This document shows positions 6,955-10,080 of a DNA stretch of 10,080 bases, in pieces. Below the pieces are notes generated by a model that had not been told where the DNA came from, did no database searches, and saw only the letters and a list, made by a program, of their open reading frames with translations. Position numbers and translations under genes: made by a program. The stretch is from positions 1-10,080 of the forward strand of contig JBFWIW010000086.1 in the NCBI GenBank assembly GCA_050253535.1, given 5' to 3'. Within the stretch, counting starts at the first letter, position 1; the number at the start of each line of letters is the position of its first letter. Source of the DNA: JBFWIW01 sp050253535 (lineage in GTDB: Bacteria; Bacillota; Clostridia; Oscillospirales; Oscillospiraceae).

Positions 6955-7139
6955 TAGGCTAAGGTAACACAGCGCAATTCACGGCTTGCGCCTCAAACGC
7001 CCATCTGCCTGCCTGTCTTCCGTCATATTTTACAAAACGCTCGTAAATACAGCCAGTATTCGCTGCGTTTTCTGTTTTATCTGACGAAATAATCTGACGG
7101 CGCATCTGGGCATTTGGCGTTGTGCGGTGTTGCCCTAAA
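6955..7139. mobile_element. MITE-like fold-back element (long imperfect inverted repeat)
   Basis: The whole segment is an imperfect inverted repeat around a 5-nt centre (7051-7055). Outer arms: GGTAACACAGCGCAA (6963-6977) against the complement of 7120-7134, GGCAACACCGCACAA, 12 of 15 identical. Further in, the left arm ending ACGCTCGTAAATAC (7037-7050) mirrors the right-arm complement ACGCAGCGAATAC. CGCCTCAAACGCCCATCTGC in the left arm aligns with CGCCAAATGCCCAGATGC. Collinear matches through both arms make chance unlikely. No transposase is present. TA dinucleotides bound the outermost TAGG...CCTA, which would suit a TA target duplication, but this is not proven. It ends about 20 bp before the ribosome binding site of the next gene, so it would fold in that gene's leader RNA. 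Confidence 0.5.
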
Positions 7140-7171
7140 TAAAAACAAATTAATTTATATGGAGGAAAATA

Positions 7172-8950
7172 ATGAAGAAATTCATGCCCTTGGTTTTGGC
7201 TGTTATGCTGATCTTAACCCTTACAACTCCCGCTTTGGCTGCCGATGATGAGTATGGTTATTACCCTGACGAAGACTGGTCTTACTATGACAGCGACGCC
7301 GGAGTGCAGGAATGGAAATCAGAATGGGAAGCGGCGAATCCCGAAATAGTAGCCGAAATTTTGGCTGACGATCCTCCGCTGTGGCAGAGCTGGGGATACG
7401 AATCTCTTGAGGATTTCATGCTGGATTTTGGCTTTGAGACGGAAGATGACTATTACGACTTTGTATTGGACCTTTACACGGACGATTATTACAACGACCA
7501 TATTAACGGGCAGAGAGAAGCGGAATATATCAGGGACACCCGTCTGTCAATGGGCGGCACGGAGGAAGGTCTTGCCGTTATGTATAACGGCGCCTACATC
7601 TCCTTCCCGGACGCTCAGCCGGAATACGCAGGCGACCTGACGGCGGCCCCAATCCGCGCGCTCATTGAAGCGCTTGGCGGTCAGGTTTCGTATCTGCCGG
7701 ACACAGGCGGGGTCAAGGCTTCGATCAACGGCACTGAGATGAGTTTCGCTATCGGCTCAGATACCATTACGGCGGACAAAGACGGCGAAACATGGACGGT
7801 GGATACGGATTGCGCTTCCTATCTGAAGGACGGTGCAGCATATGTTCCGGTCAGGTCCGTTTGCGAGCTTGCCGGTTACGACGTATTTTGGGATCAGACC
7901 TACGAGACCGCGGTTATTCTTGACCGTTCGGCGATCATAAGTGAAATCGATGCCGATTTTTCAATACTCAACAAGCTGTTTGCCGACGACAGTACGGACA
8001 AAACGAAGACATATCAGGTGATCGGGGATATTCTCGTCAGCTATACCGAGCTCAATTCTCTTGACGGGGATCAGCAGACGGACGTAACCGTAAACATTAA
8101 TGCGATTCAAAACGGATTAAACCAGAAAATGACGATAAATGCGGATCTGAGTCAGCTTATAGCGCTGTTTACGGGAACAGATGGTTATTCTCCCGATGAG
8201 GTGACGGAGGCCATGCTCGGCAGTGTGTCGGACTTTTCCATGGATGTCATATTAAACATGGATGAGGCGTGCATGTACATAAAGTCAAATCTGTTTGAAG
8301 CGCTGCCGGGCAGCATTGACAAAAACACCTGGGTTATGTTCGGCAGTGACTATGTCGGTTCGGCAATGGCTATTTACGATAATATGCTTGGCTCGGACTG
8401 GTATTCTTATCTGACATCGTCGGAAACGGTTACTTTTGGCTCGCTGCTTTACGCTTCATCCGAATATAAAGGCGTCTTCGCTTACAGCGAGCTTATGGAA
8501 ACAGTCGGCAGTGCCGCGCTCCTTAGCGACAATATGTTTGTGAAAAACGGAACTACCTATACGCTAAATGTCAGTCTGGATAACTATGACGCTTTCCTGA
8601 AGGCTGTTTACGGCGCCGATTACGATGAATACATGGCGGAAGATTTTCTCGATTCCTATAAAGAATTGGAATTTACGCTGAAAATCTCAGATAATCACGG
8701 GACTGTCACAACTTCCGGAGATTTCGTTATACGTGAGAATCTCTATAGTTCCTATTCATCCGACACCCGATACAGCGGCTCTTTCACAATTACCGCCAAT
8801 AAGGTGACTGCGGAGTTCGAGGTCAGTGAAAAGAATGAAAGAAAGCTGCTGATTGACCTGAAATTCACCGTTGCGGAAACAGACGATACCGTTGCGGAAG
8901 CCCCGCCCGCCGGAAGCACGGTTCTGTCTGTGGACGACATCGGCTTTTAG
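7172..8950 (+). CDS. secreted protein with copper-amine-oxidase-like (stalk) domain
   Basis: 592 aa. GGAGG (7161-7165) lies 6 nt before the ATG. A signal peptide covers residues 1-23 (MKKFMPLVLAVMLILTLTTP, then ALA before the cut), so it is exported. Residues 24-125 are strongly acidic and Tyr-rich (DDEYGYYPDEDWSYYD). Residues about 132-252 match the Cu_amine_oxidN1 'stalk' fold: a MYNGAYISF strand, an API-RALIEALGG helix, AAYVPVRSVCELAGYDVFWD, and a terminal TAVILDRS. This domain is common on clostridial surface proteins and is not itself an amine oxidase. The remainder (253-592) is a Ser/Thr/Asp-rich beta-type region with no named match that I recognise. The gene ends with TAG, and an SLH motif continues in the same frame, so the protein may have lost a wall anchor. 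Followed by a strong terminator. Confidence 0.88.
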   Translation: MKKFMPLVLAVMLILTLTTPALAADDEYGYYPDEDWSYYDSDAGVQEWKSEWEAANPEIVAEILADDPPLWQSWGYESLEDFMLDFGFETEDDYYDFVLDLYTDDYYNDHINGQREAEYIRDTRLSMGGTEEGLAVMYNGAYISFPDAQPEYAGDLTAAPIRALIEALGGQVSYLPDTGGVKASINGTEMSFAIGSDTITADKDGETWTVDTDCASYLKDGAAYVPVRSVCELAGYDVFWDQTYETAVILDRSAIISEIDADFSILNKLFADDSTDKTKTYQVIGDILVSYTELNSLDGDQQTDVTVNINAIQNGLNQKMTINADLSQLIALFTGTDGYSPDEVTEAMLGSVSDFSMDVILNMDEACMYIKSNLFEALPGSIDKNTWVMFGSDYVGSAMAIYDNMLGSDWYSYLTSSETVTFGSLLYASSEYKGVFAYSELMETVGSAALLSDNMFVKNGTTYTLNVSLDNYDAFLKAVYGADYDEYMAEDFLDSYKELEFTLKISDNHGTVTTSGDFVIRENLYSSYSSDTRYSGSFTITANKVTAEFEVSEKNERKLLIDLKFTVAETDDTVAEAPPAGSTVLSVDDIGF

Positions 8951-9190
8951 GAGATGGAAACGTGCACGGCAGGAGATTATTCAAACATTGAATTACCGCC
9001 GGCCTCGTCCTCCCCCCACGCGTTCAGTGACGCGGACGCCATCAGCTCATGCGCGCTGGACGGTGTAAACGCCATGTACGGCGCGGGAATTATGACCGGA
9101 AAGCCCGACAATAACTTTGATCCGAAAGGAAATGTAACGCGCGCGGAAATCGCGGTGATTTTCGAACGCTTCATGACCTCTTATCTTTAA
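8951..9190 (+). pseudogene. SLH (S-layer homology) motif remnant behind an in-frame TAG
   Basis: In the same frame as the preceding gene, directly after its TAG (8948-8950), lie 79 further codons ending in TAA. From the ATG at 8954, residues 24-75 form a complete SLH motif: AFSDADAISS, then ALDGVNAMYGAGIMTGKPDN, FDPKG, and the wall-polymer-binding TRAE (62-65) with IAVIFERF. The preceding SAGDYS-type linker (here TAGDYSNIELPP) resembles the usual join between SLH repeats two and three. A usual SSWA has become SSCA. The ATG has AGGAG touching it with no spacer, so separate translation looks unlikely. I read it as a remnant: the last SLH repeat of a once longer protein, with earlier repeats deleted. 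A short separate gene or stop-codon readthrough remain possible. Confidence 0.6.
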
Positions 9191-9198
9191 GTCTGGAG

Positions 9199-9238
9199 AA
9201 AATCACGGGAACTGTGCTAAAAGTTCCCGTGATTTTTT
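9199..9238 (+). terminator. strong intrinsic terminator
   Basis: AAAATCACGGGAACT (9199-9213) pairs perfectly with AGTTCCCGTGATTTT (9222-9236), a 15-bp stem with an 8-nt loop, ending in six T. It sits 9 nt after the SLH stop codon, so the stalk-protein gene and the SLH segment form one transcription unit. Confidence 0.92.
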
Positions 9239-9249
9239 GTTGAAAGTAA

Positions 9250-9279
9250 TTGCATTATTATGGAATTATATGCTAATAT
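9250..9279 (+). promoter_or_regulatory. extended -10 promoter for the last gene
   Basis: TTGCAT (9250-9255), an 18-bp spacer, then TAATAT (9274-9279) preceded by TGC (extended -10). Transcription would start near 9286, right after the previous unit's terminator, giving a leader of about 77 nt. Confidence 0.65.
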
Positions 9280-9293
9280 ATCCATATAATTTT

Positions 9294-9355
9294 TTCTCCC
9301 ACCGGTTTGCGCGGGGGGAGAATTTCTATGGCTCCGCATGAAGAGCCGAGGGGGA
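9294..9355 (+). promoter_or_regulatory. structured mRNA leader with two hairpins
   Basis: TTCTCCC (9294-9300) pairs with GGGAGAA (9316-9322), covering the ribosome binding site of a 10-codon upstream ORF. GGCTC (9330-9334) pairs with GAGCC (9343-9347) just before the main gene's GAGGGGG site (9348-9354). The same TCTCCC can also pair with GGGGGA (9350-9355) with one G-U pair, so the two binding sites could compete for it. The pairing is seen in sequence; regulation is inferred. No known riboswitch class was recognised. Confidence 0.4.
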
Positions 9356-9360
9356 ATTAA
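9328..9360 (+). CDS. 10-codon upstream ORF (possible leader peptide)
   Basis: ATG followed by nine sense codons and TAA encodes MAPHEEPRGN. GGGGGGAG (9313-9320) lies 7 nt before the ATG, a better ribosome binding site than the main gene's. The stop ends 2 nt before the main ATG, and the main gene's binding site lies inside this ORF, a layout suited to translational coupling. The peptide has no run of one amino acid typical of attenuators. It may be chance. Confidence 0.35.
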   Translation: MAPHEEPRGN

Positions 9361-9362
9361 TC

Positions 9363-10080
9363 ATGAAATCAATGCTCAGCAAAGTTCTGGTACTCCTGCT
9401 TGCGCTTTCTCTTTTATTTGAAACATCCGCGCTGGCATATACCGCGAATCCGGAGGCGGTCGGCGCTACCGTTCAATACGCCCGCTATTGTGAAATGGCG
9501 GCGGACGGGACGGTGATTGTCAGGAATGTCGAAACCGGCGGTGAAAGCGAGCGTATGGGGACGCTTGACACGCTGCCTCAGCTGGCAACACCGGGCAATT
9601 TACTGTGGCATTACGACGATGACGGCAGCCCCTTTACCGGTTACATATCCTGGGCCGCCGTTACAAATTGTGACGGACACTATATCCTCACCGTATATAA
9701 GAACGGCGAGGTGTTCGACACGATGAATTGGTCGGGACTCACGCCCGACGGGGACAGTACCAGGGTCGGCACCTATTATTCCGCTCAGATTCAGGAAAGC
9801 GGTACCTATACCTTTACCGTTCAGGCGGAGGGGGACGGCGTCAGCTATTCGGACAGCGCCGTGTCCGGAATCAGTCCTTCTTTCGTCTACTCAAGACCGG
9901 CGGCCTCGCTGAGCACCCCTTCAATCGCGGGCTGGAACGGCAAGGATGCGACATGGTATTCCGTTGCGGGAGCCGGCGGATACTGGATCGAATATTACTA
10001 TCAGGCAGACAGCGCGTCCGAAATATATAGCTGGGGTTCAAGCTGGTGGGTCAGGAACTCGGTACAGGATGCGTCGGGCG
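9363..10080 (+). CDS. secreted protein with fibronectin/Ig-like repeats, 5' part
   Basis: 239 codons are visible and the gene continues past the right edge. GAGGGGG (9348-9354) is 8 nt upstream of the ATG. A signal peptide covers about residues 1-25 (KSMLSKVLVLLLALSLLFE, then TSALA before the cut). After a short spacer, beta-rich repeats begin. The first, about 77-172, reads LLWHYDDDGSPFTGYISW, then HYILTVYKNGEVF and SGTYTFTVQAEG. A second starts about 183 with LSTPSIAGWNGKDATWYSVA, then GYWIEYYY. The order of a Trp-containing strand, a central Trp and a Y-x-V/I-x-x-Y-K strand is that of the fibronectin-III-like modules on clostridial surface proteins. No catalytic domain is visible. Its SLH or other wall anchor, if any, would be beyond the window. 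Probably surface-exposed or secreted, on its own promoter after the terminator at 9238. Confidence 0.85.
   Translation, partial: MKSMLSKVLVLLLALSLLFETSALAYTANPEAVGATVQYARYCEMAADGTVIVRNVETGGESERMGTLDTLPQLATPGNLLWHYDDDGSPFTGYISWAAVTNCDGHYILTVYKNGEVFDTMNWSGLTPDGDSTRVGTYYSAQIQESGTYTFTVQAEGDGVSYSDSAVSGISPSFVYSRPAASLSTPSIAGWNGKDATWYSVAGAGGYWIEYYYQADSASEIYSWGSSWWVRNSVQDASG

Larger units (their letters stand above)
6465..7171. other. gene-less stretch of about 700 bp
   Basis: No coding region here is convincing. One open frame (6628-6942) has no ribosome binding site, a low-complexity composition, and runs across hairpins and a tandem repeat. The stretch holds the hairpin at 6503-6520, a second at 6654-6681, a possible promoter at 6728-6762, a small GCGG...CCGC hairpin at 6857-6871, a 15-bp tandem duplication, and the fold-back element. 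AT content is high between about 6690 and 6950. Confidence 0.6.

Noticed and set aside
7172..8950. Annotation of the stalk-domain protein as a copper amine oxidase.
   Set aside because: Only the N-terminal-like fold is present. There is no catalytic domain or topaquinone motif.

Overview
The window looks like a draft-assembly scaffold from an anaerobic Firmicute, most likely class Clostridia. The evidence is a signalling-rich gene set, strong GGAGG-type ribosome binding sites, AT-rich intergenic DNA with sigma-A style promoters around coding DNA of intermediate GC, and secreted proteins carrying a copper-amine-oxidase-like 'stalk' domain and an S-layer homology (SLH) motif. The genus cannot be read from the sequence. 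A run of exactly 100 N (2629-2728) is a scaffold join of unknown true length.

Left part (1-5296). The 5' end of a LarA/DUF2088-like gene runs leftward off the edge. Diverging from it is a complete 698-aa membrane methyl-accepting chemotaxis protein (515-2611). It converges on a large soluble cyclic-di-GMP enzyme (5296 leftward to the gap) with four PAS-like sensor regions, an intact GGDEF domain with an inhibitory I-site, and an HD-GYP domain that appears to have all its metal ligands. Only the last few residues of this enzyme are lost in the gap. Both proteins are sensory.

Middle (5297-7171). After a gene-poor stretch full of hairpins comes a leftward two-gene operon: a 69-residue Cro/CI-type regulator and a four-helix membrane protein, translationally coupled. 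Two identical 13-bp sites flank its promoter and look like an autoregulatory operator. A gene-less stretch follows (about 6465-7171) with several hairpins, a 15-bp tandem duplication and a roughly 180-bp fold-back element resembling a MITE.

Right part (7172-10080). Two rightward genes encode exported proteins. The first is a 592-aa secreted protein with a stalk domain; directly after its TAG stop, in the same frame, lies an SLH motif without a credible start of its own. A strong terminator closes this unit. A fresh promoter with a structured leader containing a 10-codon upstream ORF then precedes a signal-peptide protein with fibronectin/Ig-like repeats that runs off the right edge.

No complete novel system is evident. 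The points most worth a second look are the SLH motif behind the in-frame stop, the leader ORF and hairpins before the last gene, the fold-back element, the duplicated operator of the regulator/membrane-protein pair, and the cluster of intergenic hairpins at 5623-5733.
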